Positions 1-11,736 of a stretch of 64,000 nt of DNA are shown here, piece by piece. Below the pieces are notes generated by a model that made no database searches, was not told the DNA's origin, and saw nothing but the letters and a program-made list of their open reading frames with translations. Source of the stretch: Gliomastix tumulicola (lineage: Eukaryota > Ascomycota > Sordariomycetes > Hypocreales > Bionectriaceae); NCBI GenBank assembly GCA_001599755.1, contig BCHX01000006.1, positions 62,001 to 126,000 on the forward strand. The letters run 5' to 3'. Made by a program: the position numbers and the translations under genes. The first letter of the stretch is position 1. Each line of letters starts with the position of its first letter.

Positions 1-2269
1 GCTCCATCCCATGTTCAGGTCCCCTGAGAGGTGCAAGGGACTGGGCGTTTGGGCCTGCCTGTGGGTTACATCTTTGGACTACGCAGTGGAGTTGACTTGT
101 CGTCCGTTTACAGAGTTTTGAATTGGAATGAATCCGCATGCTTATTCAAGTCTAATGCGAAACTGTAACCGGGGTATTCGATGTCACTTCATGGGAGTTC
201 GTAAGTAGCGCTAGCCGGAAAAACTGACTTCTCAGCCCATAATGTATATGAGGAAATGCCGATCCTCGATTTTAGTTTGGACGCGGCGCGACTCTGTGTT
301 GTTAGTGTCGGTCACTGCCAAGACTAACAGCCGGACAGCAGAGAACCCCTCTCTGGTCTTCTCAACGAGGAACAGATTTGCTGATGGCCCCTGAGGATTG
401 TCTTCAAATTTGAGCCGGTCGTGAACCCGTTGGGGGGCCGTTGGAGGCCAAGTATTTTGGAAGGAGGGCCGGCCGGTGCTGGGTTTCTGGTTTGGGTACG
501 CGACGATGTCCACTGGTCAAAAGAACGATGACTGGAAAGCGGAAGCTTGTACCCTGCGTAGGTTTCTGCCAGGCACGGGCTCGTACTGCATCCAATCACC
601 GGGTGGCTCGAGTAAGCCCTTCAGCTGGACGGTTCGGAGTATGTGCCATTGGTGTGGTCCCTGTAAGGCACTCTGGAAGTGCCATTTCGTTCCCCGGGCC
701 CACTTTGATATGCCTCTCTGTGAGGACTGACTCGTTTGCATACCGGATGTGAGAATTCTGGTTCATGACGAAAGGTTTTCCTTTGGTGCTACAGCTCAGT
801 CTTGTTAAATCTGACGTGATGGGAGTGTAACGTATAAGGCGGTCAGAGTCTGTTACAGCAGCCCAACAGCCCCTGGAGATGCTGCGCCAAATTGCCAAAG
901 CATGGAATTCATTCTCATGGGGCTGACAGGAAGTCCCCGTGGCTGCTTGGTTGCCTGGTTTCATGGACTTGAGGCTAACCAAAGCTCTGCAACGCTAGGC
1001 CAGCTGAGGATGAGATGGCCGTTCTAAATCGAGCTAACGACGCACTCGTCACTCAAACTAGCAGTGATCGTCCGGCTAATAAAGAAATGTCACTCCCATG
1101 TGGGGGAGAGGTAAGGGCTGAGAAGGGGTCAAGAGGGAGCAAGCTCGAGGGAAAATTTCTCAGTGTTCGGCGCTTTTCCCCCACCCCGGCATGCATATGC
1201 AGTCGACCCCTTTTCTCCCCGAGCCGTTGGGTGCATGGACTCTGGCTGCAGGATGGAACTGCCGAAGCTCAATCCTCACAGACCGGCCGGAATATGGAGT
1301 ATGCATAAGAATGAGCGTCCCCCCCCATGACTCCTAGCCCTGGGTAAGGAGAAAACCTGAAAGATGAATGGAGACCGCTCCTTCGCTACCCCACTGTCCG
1401 CTTCCCCGGTGTTTGGATGATATTCATGAATCATGGCTCGCATGAGAGCGCTGATGAGGCAGGATCATCCCAGCCAGCATCGGTCATACAAAGGGGGAGA
1501 TTTCCGTAGACCCTCGAGAACTCCGTCTTGCTGTGGACATGCAGCAAATCCATGAACCATGAATCTCCGTTGTCGCCGCTACGGAGCACGTTTGCGACGG
1601 GGATGAAATGCATATTGCCATCGACCGACTCCCGAGAAGACGCAAGACAGGGGCTGCACTGCAATTGACCCTTGTGCGCACACGTACGAGTACACACAAC
1701 GACTGATTGTTCTCGTAAACTACGAGCAGACTGCCGGTGACCATCGGCATGGACACGGGAATGTTATCGCTGGGCATCGGGGTGTGCCACCTGGCCAAGG
1801 TCCTTCTATATACCGCGTAGGCCCTGTACACACGCTCTGGAATGTCGACCCTTCTGTAATAATCCTGGGCCTGTTACCGCGCACACACGCACACACACAC
1901 ACAGCATCGACATGTCCCATTTTGCCATTCCATTAAGCTCTACTGAAGCCCACACTCGTACACTCAGTGCCGGCAAGTCGGACACAACTGCCCGCTCCAA
2001 CTGCCTGGCCCCCTGAAGGCCCTGTATTTCAGTGAGGGTCTCTCTGCATACAGGCAATCTCGTGGCGACCCAGCGCCGTGGTTCCACTACGGAGCCATTC
2101 CAGTGGACCGTCTGCAAGTCAAATCCACGTGTGACCTTTGGTCAAGTGCCATAAGTAACCAAGATCAGCTGCATCTGCTCGCTGGCCCGACCGTTCGTTC
2201 CTTTCGTTCGTTGAGGCTCTTCTTTCCTGCTGTCTTCCTTCTGCTCCCAAACGGCAAAGGTGTCTCAAA
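1..2269. other. Intergenic, no gene recognised
   Basis: Only short overlapping open frames on both strands, none with a recognisable motif, signal peptide or plausible splice chain. A CA/CG-CA dinucleotide tract lies at 1881-1903. A CGTTCGTT-type pyrimidine-rich stretch just before 2270 probably belongs to the 5' leader of the FAD oxidase. Confidence 0.5.
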
Positions 2270-4466
2270 ATGATCGCACAGCATCTGCTTGTGGCGACAT
2301 GTTCGCTCTTTGTCACCTCTGCCATTGCGCAGACCGTCACGATTGACGGCCAGACTGTTGGTACGTCCATCTGAAGCACCTCACCATCCCTGCCAGAGCT
2401 ATGGACCACTCCCATAAGAAGAAGTACTTTTTGCCCGGCTGACTGTTCCATTGCACCTCAACAGCGGCCGATGAGTCCAACATTGTGCCACTCGCTGAGC
2501 CCGTCACGGATGCAAAGTACCGTGGCTTCGAAAGCCTCCAGCTGACGGAGGAGGGTCTTGCCAACCTCACCAGCCTTGGACTGAGCCACATCGATCTCTT
2601 CTACTTTGACGATGACTCCGACGTGGAGAAGCGCTCTGCATCTCAGCCTCAGTGCAAGACGATGCCTGGCGACCAGCTCTACCCCGGCAAGACTGTGTGG
2701 AAGGTGCTCGACCTCCTCACTGGAGGCGCTTTGATCAGCACAGTTCCCCTGGGCTCGGCCTGCTACCAGGGCGAGTACTACGATGAGGCCAAGTGCACAT
2801 TCCTCGTCAACAACTGGAACGACTCTGATACCCAGTGAGATCCCACCCCTGCAGAGCAGACGATGAGCATGCGCTGATACTTGAGCTCCAGCATTGTCGA
2901 CCCGACCTCTGTCATGTCTCCCATCTATCAGGGCGCCAGCTGCGAGCCTGCCGATGGCGCTCGCGGGAAGACTTGCACTCTTGGTGGCTTTCCTGAGTAC
3001 TCCCTCAACATCACCAACGTTGCTCAGATTCAACTTGCCCTCAACTTTGCGCGAGCCCTGAGCCTTCGCCTGGTTGTCCGCAACACGGGTCACGATTTCC
3101 TCGGCAAGAACACCGGCGAGGGCGCCTTGTCGCTCTGGACTCACCACCTCCGGGACATCGAGGTTCTCCGGGACTATGTCTCGCCTGGTGGACGTTATGA
3201 GGGCCCGGCCATGAAGCTTGGTGCCGGTGTCATGGTCTACGAGCTGTACGATGTCGCACACCGCGAAGGCTTCACTGCTGTTGCTGGCGAGTGCCGTGTA
3301 AGTCCCCATGCTAAATGAGAACACCAAGATGCAAACACGACGACGTGATACTAATATTTCTCGAACAGACTGTCGGTGTGACCGGCGGATACTTGGGCGG
3401 CGGCGGCCACTCGCCTGTGACTTCTGTGTATGGTCTTGGCTCCGACCAAGTCCTCAGCATTGATATTGTCACCCCTGATGGTCGTCTCATCACCGCCGAT
3501 GAGACTCAGAACCAGGATCTCTTCTGGGCAATCCGAGGTGGCGGCCCTGCTACCTGGGGTGTTGTTGTGTCGATGACCGTCAAGGTCTACGAGAAGACGG
3601 TCTTTTCTGGCATGACCTGGGACACTACCACCCTCGCCATGAACGTCACTGATGACCAGTTCTGGGCGGCTATCGAGGCCTACTGGAGTCAGTACCCTAA
3701 GTTTTCCGAGGCCAAGAGTTACGGCTACTGCCGCATGTCTGGTCTCCCTGGCGGCGGCTATGCTTGGCGCGCGAAGCCGTGGATGGTTCCCGGGATGAAG
3801 CTCGTCGACTTCAAGGCGCTTGTTCAGCCCCTTCTCGATGAATGGGCGGCCATTGGCGTCGACCCCAACGTCGAGTTCTTCGAGTATGACAACCTGTACG
3901 ACGCTTGGATCCGCCACTTCCCAACGGAGAGAGTCGGCAGCCCCTATGCTCGTACCGGCTCTCGTCTCATCCCTCGCGAGAACTGGGCGACTCCCGAGAT
4001 TGCCAACCACACCATCCAGACTGTTCGCTCCGTCGTCAAGGACGGTGCCTTCCTCGTTCACTACAACATCAACGCCGACGCGCCCGAGAACACGCCCGAC
4101 AGCGCTGCCAACCCGGCCTGGCGTGATGTCATGATGTTTGCCATCATCGGCCTCATCTGGGACCAGGACACCCCCCAGGATCAGGTTGATATCCTCAACG
4201 ACAAGCTCACCAACGACCTCGGCCAGCGTCTCAAGGACCTGAGTCCCAACGGAGGCGGCTACCTCAACGAGGGCGATGTGATGGATCCTGAGTTTGCGCA
4301 GAGCTTCTACGGCGATCACTATGAGCGCCTGTTGAAGATCAAGAAGAAGGTAGATCCCCGCGATCTGTTCTGGGCGCCTACTGCCGTTGGCAGCGAGGGC
4401 TGGTATCTCACCAACCAGAACCCGTTCGTGACGAAGCAGAACGGCCGTCTCTGCCGCCGCCAGTAG
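2270..4466 (+). CDS. Secreted FAD-linked oxidase, berberine-bridge/isoamyl alcohol oxidase type
   Basis: Model of four exons: 2270-2360, 2465-2834, 2892-3297, 3369-4466, giving 654 aa; all junctions are GT-AG and keep frame. The first 20 residues (MIAQHLLVATCSLFVTSAIA) form a signal peptide. The PCMH-type FAD domain shows the histidyl attachment motif VRNTGHDF (His221) and the motif ECRTVGVTGG (Cys288) followed by a Gly-rich GGGGH stretch. That His/Cys pair is what bicovalently flavinylated BBE-family enzymes use. The C-terminus carries DLFWAPTAVGSEGW, resembling the BBE substrate-domain end. Fungal relatives are annotated as isoamyl alcohol oxidases (MreA-like), which oxidise small alcohols to aldehydes and release H2O2. 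The substrate here is not visible from sequence. Large open frames on the opposite strand are shadows. Confidence 0.9.
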
Positions 4467-4921
4467 GGCAGGGCAGGGGCGAGTATGTATATGGGTAGCC
4501 ACCACTAGCTTTCAGACGAACATGTCGCTTTTGTATGTATTATAGATACGGTATCGTGCCTTTTTATATAGGATTGCATGCCACTATCGCTTAAATAAGA
4601 CGTCACGGCTTGTCTTGCCCTGCAAAGCTTCACGTCTATATCTGAGTATGCTGTAAGCGCGCCAATGGTATTCCCGTACCCTCATTGCCCACGGCGTGCT
4701 TCCCTGTGGAGGTGCTTGGCATTGACTGCCCTCTTCTTCTCGGTCGTGACTCGTGGGAATGATATCCCGTTGGTCCACCTATGACAACGTAATCATGCAG
4801 GATGACAAGAATGCCACACGAACGCTGTTCTGTATCCCATGACGTGATTTACTGAGGCAACTAAGCGCAAAAGAGCTTGGACTTTCCATTGATTAACTAC
4901 CTAGTGAGAACCGTCCTTATC
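4467..4921. other. Intergenic: 3' UTR of oxidase and promoter of alpha-galactosidase
   Basis: About 455 bp between two same-direction genes. An AT-rich stretch at about 4530-4590 probably contains the polyadenylation region of the oxidase. I see no further gene here. Confidence 0.4.
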
Positions 4922-7075
4922 ATGGCTTCTCAAACCATAGTTCTTGCAAACGACGTCGTCAAAGTCGGCGTCCGGGTCAAAGCCGATGGCGCCACCTCGC
5001 TTGCCTACATTCTCCCCGCCGGAGCGGATGAGCGGCCTTCCTGCTCCCCGCACTTCGATGATTCGACTCTTCCGCTCATAGAGCTGCGCCTGAGCGGCGA
5101 AGGCAATGCTGCACGAAAGACGGCGAAAGCCCTTGTCGGCGGTTACATCGCATCCCGTCTCAAATACCACAGCCATTCCTTTGTTGAGGACGGAGAAGGG
5201 AACACTACCACCCTTCGTATCGAGCTCCGTGATGCTGAGACGAAGGTCGCGGTTTCCAGCCATCTCACTCTTCGGCCCGGATCTCCATTCCTCCGTTCGA
5301 CAGTCACGGTGTTGAACAGGTCGGATGTGGACATCATCGTCAACCAGGTCCCCTCCCTCGTTGTCGGCGCGATGACTCGATCGCCAGAATGGTGGTCCGA
5401 CTATGAGATATCGTATGCCAATAACACGTGGTTCCGCGAGGCCCAGTGGGTGACGCGTAGTCTCCCCAATGTCGGACTGGACGATTTTGGTCTCTACGGC
5501 TGGCCGGCGGGATGGGAGGCTTCTATCGCGACCTTTTCCCTGTCTAACCACAGCTCTTTCAGCACACAGCGCTACTTGCCGATGGGTGCCCTGCATCGCA
5601 AAGACAAATCGGAAACTTGGCTGTGGCAGGTCGAGAACAACGGCTCGTGGCAGTGGGAAGTCGGCGACATGTACGACAACCTGTACGTGGCACTATCAGG
5701 GCCTAATGCGGACAATCACGAGTGGCGGCAGCGTCTCGCCCCCAACGAGACATTTACCACGGTCCCGGCGTCAATAGCTCATATTCACGGGGATCTCCAT
5801 ACTGCTCTCTCCGCCCTCAACGAGCACAGGCGACTCATCCGACTTCCTCACGATGACCACAAGTCCCTCCCCATCATCTTCAATGACTACATGAACTGCC
5901 TCATGGGAGACCCAACAGAGGACAAGATCCTGGCCCTCGTCGGCCCTGTGGCTAAGTCTGGAGCCGAGTACTTCGTCATCGACTGCGGATGGTATGCCGA
6001 CGACAATGACTGGTGGAATGACGTTGGCCTTTGGGAGCCATCCAAGAAGAGATTCCCCTCTGGATTCAGCAATCTCCTGGGCAAGATCCGCGCCGCAGGC
6101 CTCAAGCCGGGGCTGTGGATTGAGCCCGAAGTGGTGGGTGTGCAGAGCATTGTTGCCAACCAGCTTCCCAGCGAGGCTTTCTTCCAGAGAGACGGCAAGC
6201 GGGTGGTAGAAAAGGAACGGTATCAGCTCGACTTCAGACATCCCGCCGTCATTGAGCGTATGGACGGCGTGATAAGGCGCTGTGTGGAGGAATACGGTGC
6301 CCAGTACTTCAAGTTCGACTACAATATCGAGGTGACGCAGGGCACGGACGTTTCGACGTCAAGTCCAGGAGCGGCACAGCTGGACCACCAGAGAGCGTAC
6401 ATTGCCTGGGTGGCCCGTCTGTTGCAGCGATACCCAGGTCTCGTGATTGAGAACTGCTCAAGCGGTGCGCAGCGGATGGACTACGCGATGCTGTCGGTAC
6501 ACACGCTGCAGAGCACGAGTGACCAGCAATACCCTCACCACTACGCTGTAATTGCGGCGAGCGCACCGACTGCAGTGGCACCAGAGCAGAGCGCCACATG
6601 GGCATATCCCCAAGGTGACTGGTCGGATGAGACCAACGCCTTGACGGTGGTGAATAGTTTGCTGGGAAGAGTTCATCTGAGTGGGCGGTTGGATGCGCTG
6701 AATCAACAGCAGCTGGAGCTTGTTTATGATGGAATGCGAGTATACCGAGAGATCAGGAACCATATCCCCACGGCTTCCCCTTTCTGGCCTCTGGGCCTTC
6801 CAGGATGGCATGACGACTGGCTGGCTCTTGGGCTGGTATCTCAGTTGGATAGGGATCACACTGGCCGCTTGTGTTTTGTATCAGTCTGGCGGAGAGCGGG
6901 CGATACTCAACTGCGTCTCCCTCTGCCGCAATTCTCTGGGCGGAAAGGCGTCAAAGTCGCAGTGCTATATCCCACTCAATTCTTCACTGATGCAACCTGG
7001 GATGAGGAGAGCACATCTGTGCTTCTGACGCTGCCGGAAACGACCTGCGCAAGGCTTCTTCGGATCGAAGGATAG
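4922..7075 (+). CDS. GH36 alpha-galactosidase, intracellular, intronless
   Basis: 717 aa single-exon gene hydrolysing terminal alpha-1,6-galactosyl residues (melibiose, raffinose, galacto-oligosaccharides). An N-terminal beta-sandwich (about residues 1-300) precedes a TIM barrel. The nucleophile sits in YFKFDYN (Asp466) and the acid/base in STSDQQ (Asp534). Other family signatures are DCGWYADD and GLWIEPEVV. I chose the ATG at 4922 (MASQTIV) because it gives a normal GH36 N-terminus; an in-frame ATG at 4877 would add 15 residues. There is no signal peptide, so the enzyme is probably cytosolic and needs imported substrate. It lies tail-to-tail with the MFS gene (98 bp gap). Domain layout matches bacterial and Aspergillus AglC-type enzymes. 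Confidence 0.92.
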   Translation: MASQTIVLANDVVKVGVRVKADGATSLAYILPAGADERPSCSPHFDDSTLPLIELRLSGEGNAARKTAKALVGGYIASRLKYHSHSFVEDGEGNTTTLRIELRDAETKVAVSSHLTLRPGSPFLRSTVTVLNRSDVDIIVNQVPSLVVGAMTRSPEWWSDYEISYANNTWFREAQWVTRSLPNVGLDDFGLYGWPAGWEASIATFSLSNHSSFSTQRYLPMGALHRKDKSETWLWQVENNGSWQWEVGDMYDNLYVALSGPNADNHEWRQRLAPNETFTTVPASIAHIHGDLHTALSALNEHRRLIRLPHDDHKSLPIIFNDYMNCLMGDPTEDKILALVGPVAKSGAEYFVIDCGWYADDNDWWNDVGLWEPSKKRFPSGFSNLLGKIRAAGLKPGLWIEPEVVGVQSIVANQLPSEAFFQRDGKRVVEKERYQLDFRHPAVIERMDGVIRRCVEEYGAQYFKFDYNIEVTQGTDVSTSSPGAAQLDHQRAYIAWVARLLQRYPGLVIENCSSGAQRMDYAMLSVHTLQSTSDQQYPHHYAVIAASAPTAVAPEQSATWAYPQGDWSDETNALTVVNSLLGRVHLSGRLDALNQQQLELVYDGMRVYREIRNHIPTASPFWPLGLPGWHDDWLALGLVSQLDRDHTGRLCFVSVWRRAGDTQLRLPLPQFSGRKGVKVAVLYPTQFFTDATWDEESTSVLLTLPETTCARLLRIEG

Positions 7076-7173
7076 AAAAATAGGTGCAGAGTGAGGTGTT
7101 CTGATCATGCATAAAGCCAACACTTGATCGTACATTGGGTGTCGTCGCCAGACTAATATACATGGTATGCTTT

Positions 7174-8742
7174 CTATATGCTCGTCTCGTATCTGCTCTG
7201 TCTTCGCAAGACCTCCCCATATCTCCAAAACAGCCATGGCACGGGAGCCAAAACCAGGGTGCAGCCAGCCAGGATCGTAGTCGCCCATCCCACTCCAAGC
7301 GCCTGGAAGAGCCTGAGTGCGAACATGGGGAAGGCAAAGCTGAGCATGTATCGCGTCATCATCATAGCGCTCGATGCTGAGGCGCCGTATAGGGGCCCAT
7401 ATGCATCCAGCATGAAAAGAATAGCGCCAGCGTAGACTAGAAGGGAGGTCATGGTTGTCATGCATTGGAAGAATAGGGGCACGATCCAATGGACCCGGTG
7501 CTCGGCGGTCCAGCCTGCAATAAGAAGACTGGCTGGCAAAAGGAAGCTCACGCCCAACGCGGAGACAAGGCGGTGCTCCGGTGGCATCTGCTCCTCGTTG
7601 GGATGAGATGATTGCCACTTGACGAGACGTGTCTGGTAATAATATATGTCGATGAGGACGAAGGGCAGGCAGGCGATGATGGTTCCGAGCGTGATGCCAA
7701 GATAGGACAGAGATTCAGCTGTCGCGCCGAAGTTGTAGTATTGTCGGAAGATCCATGGCACAGAAACCACAAACGTGTATATGATTCCAAATATGAACCC
7801 ATTGTACACACTGACCAACGTAACGATTGGCTCCGTGATAAACATGTGAAGCGGTCGAAGAATGAGAACCGTGAGAAAGTAGCGAAACGCCTTTCCAACT
7901 GGCGTCCTCTGCGACGCCGAATCAGATATCCCCATTTTCAGGGCTCGACGGCGCAGAATAACCTTCTTGTATGTCTCTCTAGTGAACAGCACCGGGATAT
8001 AGAAGGCCACCGTCACGATGATAGCAACCCACTGTGTCCACTGCCATCCCCGACTTCTCGTCACAAAGCCGCCCACAAGGGGGGCAAGGGTCGCGCCGAC
8101 AGACGGTATCGAGTAGTAGATACCCAGGCTGGTGCCTCGGTGCTGGCCTGCTGTGAAGTCGAGTATAGTTGCAGAGGCATTGCTGATGTTGGGCGACGCG
8201 AAGATTCCGGCAAAGAAGCGGCAGACGATGAGACCTGCCATGCTCTTCGAGAAACCGGCGCCGAGCATGAAGACGATGAAGACGGGCGTCGTAGCAACGA
8301 ATACCGTCTTCCGCCCATACGTCTCCGAGAGAGGCGCGCCGATCATTGGCCCGAGCCCCATGCCGAGATTGTAGAGGGATAGAGGGAGGACCGCGACGAG
8401 GTAGTTTTGCCCGAATGTTGCCATGATCTCCTCCGTAGCGGGCGCATAGATGGCTCCTGCGAACGCACTGGTGAACGCCAAGGAGGCTATGGCAGCGATA
8501 CTGAAGATCCGTTCATGGGCGGGGAAGTTCCGCGGATTGTCGGGGTCATCTGGACCGGTCCAGTCGTAAGCTGCATTGATACGCCTGATGATGCTGTCGT
8601 GCTGTGTCTCCTCGAGCGGGGAGACCTTTGTCTCCGTGATTGTTCTCATTGCGAAGGTCTTGCTGTCTGCAGCTTTGGCGAGCGTCCTTCCCGGGATGTT
8701 TTTGTGGTGACCATCTATGTCAAGAGGTGAATGTTTTGGCAC
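7174..8742 (-). CDS. MFS transporter, DHA1 (drug/polyamine:H+ antiporter) type
   Basis: 522 aa, intronless, with 12 predicted membrane segments after a roughly 75-residue cytosolic N-terminus containing DWTGPDDPDNPRNFP. That motif is typical of fungal DHA1 carriers (Tpo1/Flr1-like). The loop 2-3 signature SETYGRKTVFV and the RFFAGIFASPNISNAS segment are present, and a central loop near residue 270 is basic. Such proteins export drugs, polyamines or pathway metabolites at the plasma membrane. It is not a sugar-porter subtype, so a role as the galactoside importer for the neighbouring GH36 enzyme is unlikely. It lies just downstream of, and on the same strand as, the Zn2Cys6 regulator at 9050-11330, which may control it. 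Confidence 0.92.
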   Translation of the reverse strand: MPKHSPLDIDGHHKNIPGRTLAKAADSKTFAMRTITETKVSPLEETQHDSIIRRINAAYDWTGPDDPDNPRNFPAHERIFSIAAIASLAFTSAFAGAIYAPATEEIMATFGQNYLVAVLPLSLYNLGMGLGPMIGAPLSETYGRKTVFVATTPVFIVFMLGAGFSKSMAGLIVCRFFAGIFASPNISNASATILDFTAGQHRGTSLGIYYSIPSVGATLAPLVGGFVTRSRGWQWTQWVAIIVTVAFYIPVLFTRETYKKVILRRRALKMGISDSASQRTPVGKAFRYFLTVLILRPLHMFITEPIVTLVSVYNGFIFGIIYTFVVSVPWIFRQYYNFGATAESLSYLGITLGTIIACLPFVLIDIYYYQTRLVKWQSSHPNEEQMPPEHRLVSALGVSFLLPASLLIAGWTAEHRVHWIVPLFFQCMTTMTSLLVYAGAILFMLDAYGPLYGASASSAMMMTRYMLSFAFPMFALRLFQALGVGWATTILAGCTLVLAPVPWLFWRYGEVLRRQSRYETSI

Positions 8743-9049
8743 AGCGGATCTGCCAAGTCATGGGTGATGGCGGGCTCATTTGTACTTGAATCTGTTCGGC
8801 GTCCTTGAGCGCCCTCCGATGGATTCGATGGGGGCTTTTTCGGCCGTTGTGGCATCGGGCCGAGCTCGCACTGGACCAGCATTTGCTTGGCTTCCATCAC
8901 GACTGGCCTAAGAGCTCCACTGAAGCCCACAAGGAGACCAGAAAACACAGTGACGATCGGGGGTATCAAGTGATTGTGATGCCTTTGGAGCTGGATATCT
9001 ACTGTATAACCATTGTCTAATCTCTAATCCCTATATTATAGCCCGCGTG
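8743..9049. other. Intergenic, probable promoter of MFS gene
   Basis: About 307 bp between the 3' end of the regulator gene and the start of the MFS gene, both on the minus strand. It should contain the transporter promoter. No separate gene or clear TATA motif was identified. Confidence 0.4.
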
Positions 9050-11330
9050 CTAGTCGAAGCTGGGCCAGTACAGACCTTGAGACATATCCTGCGAGAACAT
9101 CTCGTCCATGTCATGCAGGTCCAGATTCAACTCTGACCCCATGGTCTGCGAGAATCTGCGTTGCCCTGCTGCTATCCCGGTCGATTCACCTCCTAAATTC
9201 CCCCCTGGCCTCATCCCTCCTCCTTCTATGGTTTGCCTCCACGGTGATGGCCCTCCGATAATGGCTCGTCTCCTCATGAGGTCGAGAGAAGCTACCTGTA
9301 TTGCTTCGATCTGCCGATAAAATTCAACGGCTGCGAGATGGCCGCTATCGCTCAGCTCACTCAACACTTCGGAAGCTGTTTCTAGCCGACCTTTCTGGCT
9401 TCCCGACGAGATTTCGGCCCTGTCAAGGAGCGTGGACATTGAAAGAACGATTGCGTCCGAGAAGAGGTACTGGGCATATATGTGATCAAAGGTGGCAAAG
9501 GAGCCATCGACCCAGCACTGTTGAAGTATGTCGACGGATTCTTCGGCGCTCTTTGCACACACGCCGGCCAGAGTCATGGACGGTGTGAGAATAGCTGGGC
9601 TGTTGTCGGAGCCAAGCCAAGAAGAAACGTGTGACCGAAGCACGGAGAGAAGCACGGGTCTTGTGCACACTATGACACACTTTCAATGGAAGCTGTTAGT
9701 TAGGTCATTTTGACACGTTTTCCTCTTCCAGTGTATGCTTACCTGGTGGTACTGCAAATGAAGCGAAACAATCATAGACTGTGATTCCGTTTCGCTGCCG
9801 GGGTCCATCTGCAGCTCAGGCAGCAACGATCGTTTCCAATCACACAGCTTCCTGTATGCAGCCTCGATCCGCTGGCCTAAAGGCGGTCGTTGAAGCTTTG
9901 CCTGCGGATTGCGGTCGTAAATAGACTCAACAGCGTCCGAAAAGACAGACATCAATCGGATCCTGGCGATGAAGCAGGCCGACCCGACAAAGTCACCTGG
10001 CGGTGACGGCAAGTCAGTAGGCAGACTGGCGCCTATCACTTCCTCTGGGACGGAGACAGGGTCCCCCAGGTTGGTTGCAAATATCCGATCAAAGACATAT
10101 GCCGTCCACCAGACACGATTCCGGTGCTCTCTCACCGCGTCATCGACAATCTGAGACTTTGGCATGTTGAGATGGAGCCCGACTACTAAGCTATGGCGCA
10201 TGGCAGAGCTGTTCAGGGCATAGGCGGAGTGACGCCGGTTCACTGCCAGTGAATAGAAACCCTACGCGGTCCCGTCAGCATGAAATATTGGGGAAGAGGA
10301 AAAAGAATGGAATGTGAGGGTCCCTACAAGGAGGAGGCGGGTTTCGATTCCGTCAAGCCGCGGCCTCTCGCAAATAACCCGCAGAGAGCGTGTAGCCTTG
10401 GCGAAGTACGCCAGTCCGGGATATATCTTCCCAGGCGGCATACGCCGCGTCGAGTAAAGCTCGCCAATGGCAAAGATAGCCCATAGCTTGCTCTTGAGGA
10501 AGCCGTCGAGCGTGTCGAGGCTCTCCATGGCGCGATCAAGGACTGCCCAGACGTGGCTCTTCTGTATCACATAGTAGTGCTGGTTCACGGCTTTCAGTGC
10601 CGCACTGACGAGTAGACGTGCCCTGGACATGGTGGGCCAGGGGCATTCCGCGTCGGAGAGAGTCAGGATCTGCTCTTCGGTGGGATAATTGGATCTCGGT
10701 ATGTGGCTGTGCATCGTGTTCGAGATGGCCTGGATCACTCGTGTTGCGAAGCCAGGCTCGGATGGCTCGCCTATGAGTATCGGCGTATTCGGTATGTTCA
10801 GATCCATGTACCAAGGCGTCTGCTCGACGAATGCTCCAGAAGCGGGTATTGAAAATGGAGGGCCTGCGATCTTGAGTGCTTCGGCTTGTGTCGACTGACG
10901 CCGGGTGGCGCTGGCGGCAGTTTCGTCCCGAGTGCGCAGTTCTTTAACCTCCCTAATCAAGGTCTCGAGGTGCCTGACGAATGATGAGATATCATTTCAC
11001 GCATGCACGTAGTGGCGATACGCACTGTTGTTCGATCTTCACGAAGCGCTGGCGGCGAAGATACGAGCACTCTGGCTCCTTGCCAGCAATTTGGCATCCA
11101 CGACACGGCTGGCCGCCCGAGCATTTTACTTTGCGGGCATGACATCTCTTGCATCTATTGACCGGTGCAAGTCGAAGATGACGATAAATAAAAATCAGCG
11201 GGGTACGATGCCGCATTCATCACCGCTGTGGTGAGACTCACGCTGTCTTGGAGAGATGTTGTCCTGCTGCGGAGACGGCGAGCGTCAAGGCATCTCGGTG
11301 GACTGAACCACTCTCCGATGATTTGTCCAT
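9050..11330 (-). CDS. Zn2Cys6 fungal-specific transcription factor
   Basis: Five-exon model on the minus strand: 11330-11242, 11154-11026, 10973-10328, 10261-9743, 9679-9050, giving 670 aa. All junctions keep frame and restore family-typical sequence. The zinc cluster is Cys31-x2-Cys34-x6-Cys41-x5-Cys47-x2-Cys50-x8-Cys59, followed by a coiled-coil linker (EQQHLETLIREVKELR). The middle homology region contains VWWTAYVFDRIFA, the hallmark of the Fungal_trans domain, and HLQYHQCVIVCTRPVLL, another conserved segment. The last intron needs the acceptor at 9680 to restore that segment. It is a nuclear DNA-binding activator or repressor. Its position between an MFS exporter and the HET gene suggests local pathway control, but the targets are not visible. 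Confidence 0.88.
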
Positions 11331-11736
11331 GGTGAAGTATCAGGCCTCGGCGGGAAGGATCCGATGCCGGCCGTTCGTCAAGTACGATAATAAGTCAATG
11401 TCAAGGAAGACAATGAGCACACCGGCCAAGGATGTTTCCCTCCGTCGGCCTCGATGGCGTGAAAATCAGCTGCCTCGACGGTCTGAGGAAAAATTCAGGG
11501 CTGGGGGAGACCCAGTAGGACAGGACACAAAAAGACCGGACAGTTCTGTCAGATATATTGGGACACACAGAGTGCATTTTATTGTCTAGGCCCACAGTGT
11601 TCTCGGTGTCTAAGCAAAACTGCCGAGGTCTCGCTCGGTCATGAATCCAAAGCCCCGATATCGGCTCGGCAAGACGTCGAAACGCCGCACCCAAGTTGCG
11701 TCTCAACAGGACAGTGAAGGGTCGACCTAAATTCGC
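11331..11736. other. Intergenic, promoter side of Zn2Cys6 gene
   Basis: About 406 bp upstream of the regulator and downstream of the HET gene. Short open frames only; no gene recognised. Confidence 0.4.

Noticed and set aside
3351..4505. 384-codon minus-strand frame opposite the first FAD oxidase
   Set aside because: Shadow frame without family motifs.
4877..4921. Upstream in-frame ATG of the alpha-galactosidase
   Set aside because: Adds 15 residues not expected in the family; ATG at 4922 preferred.
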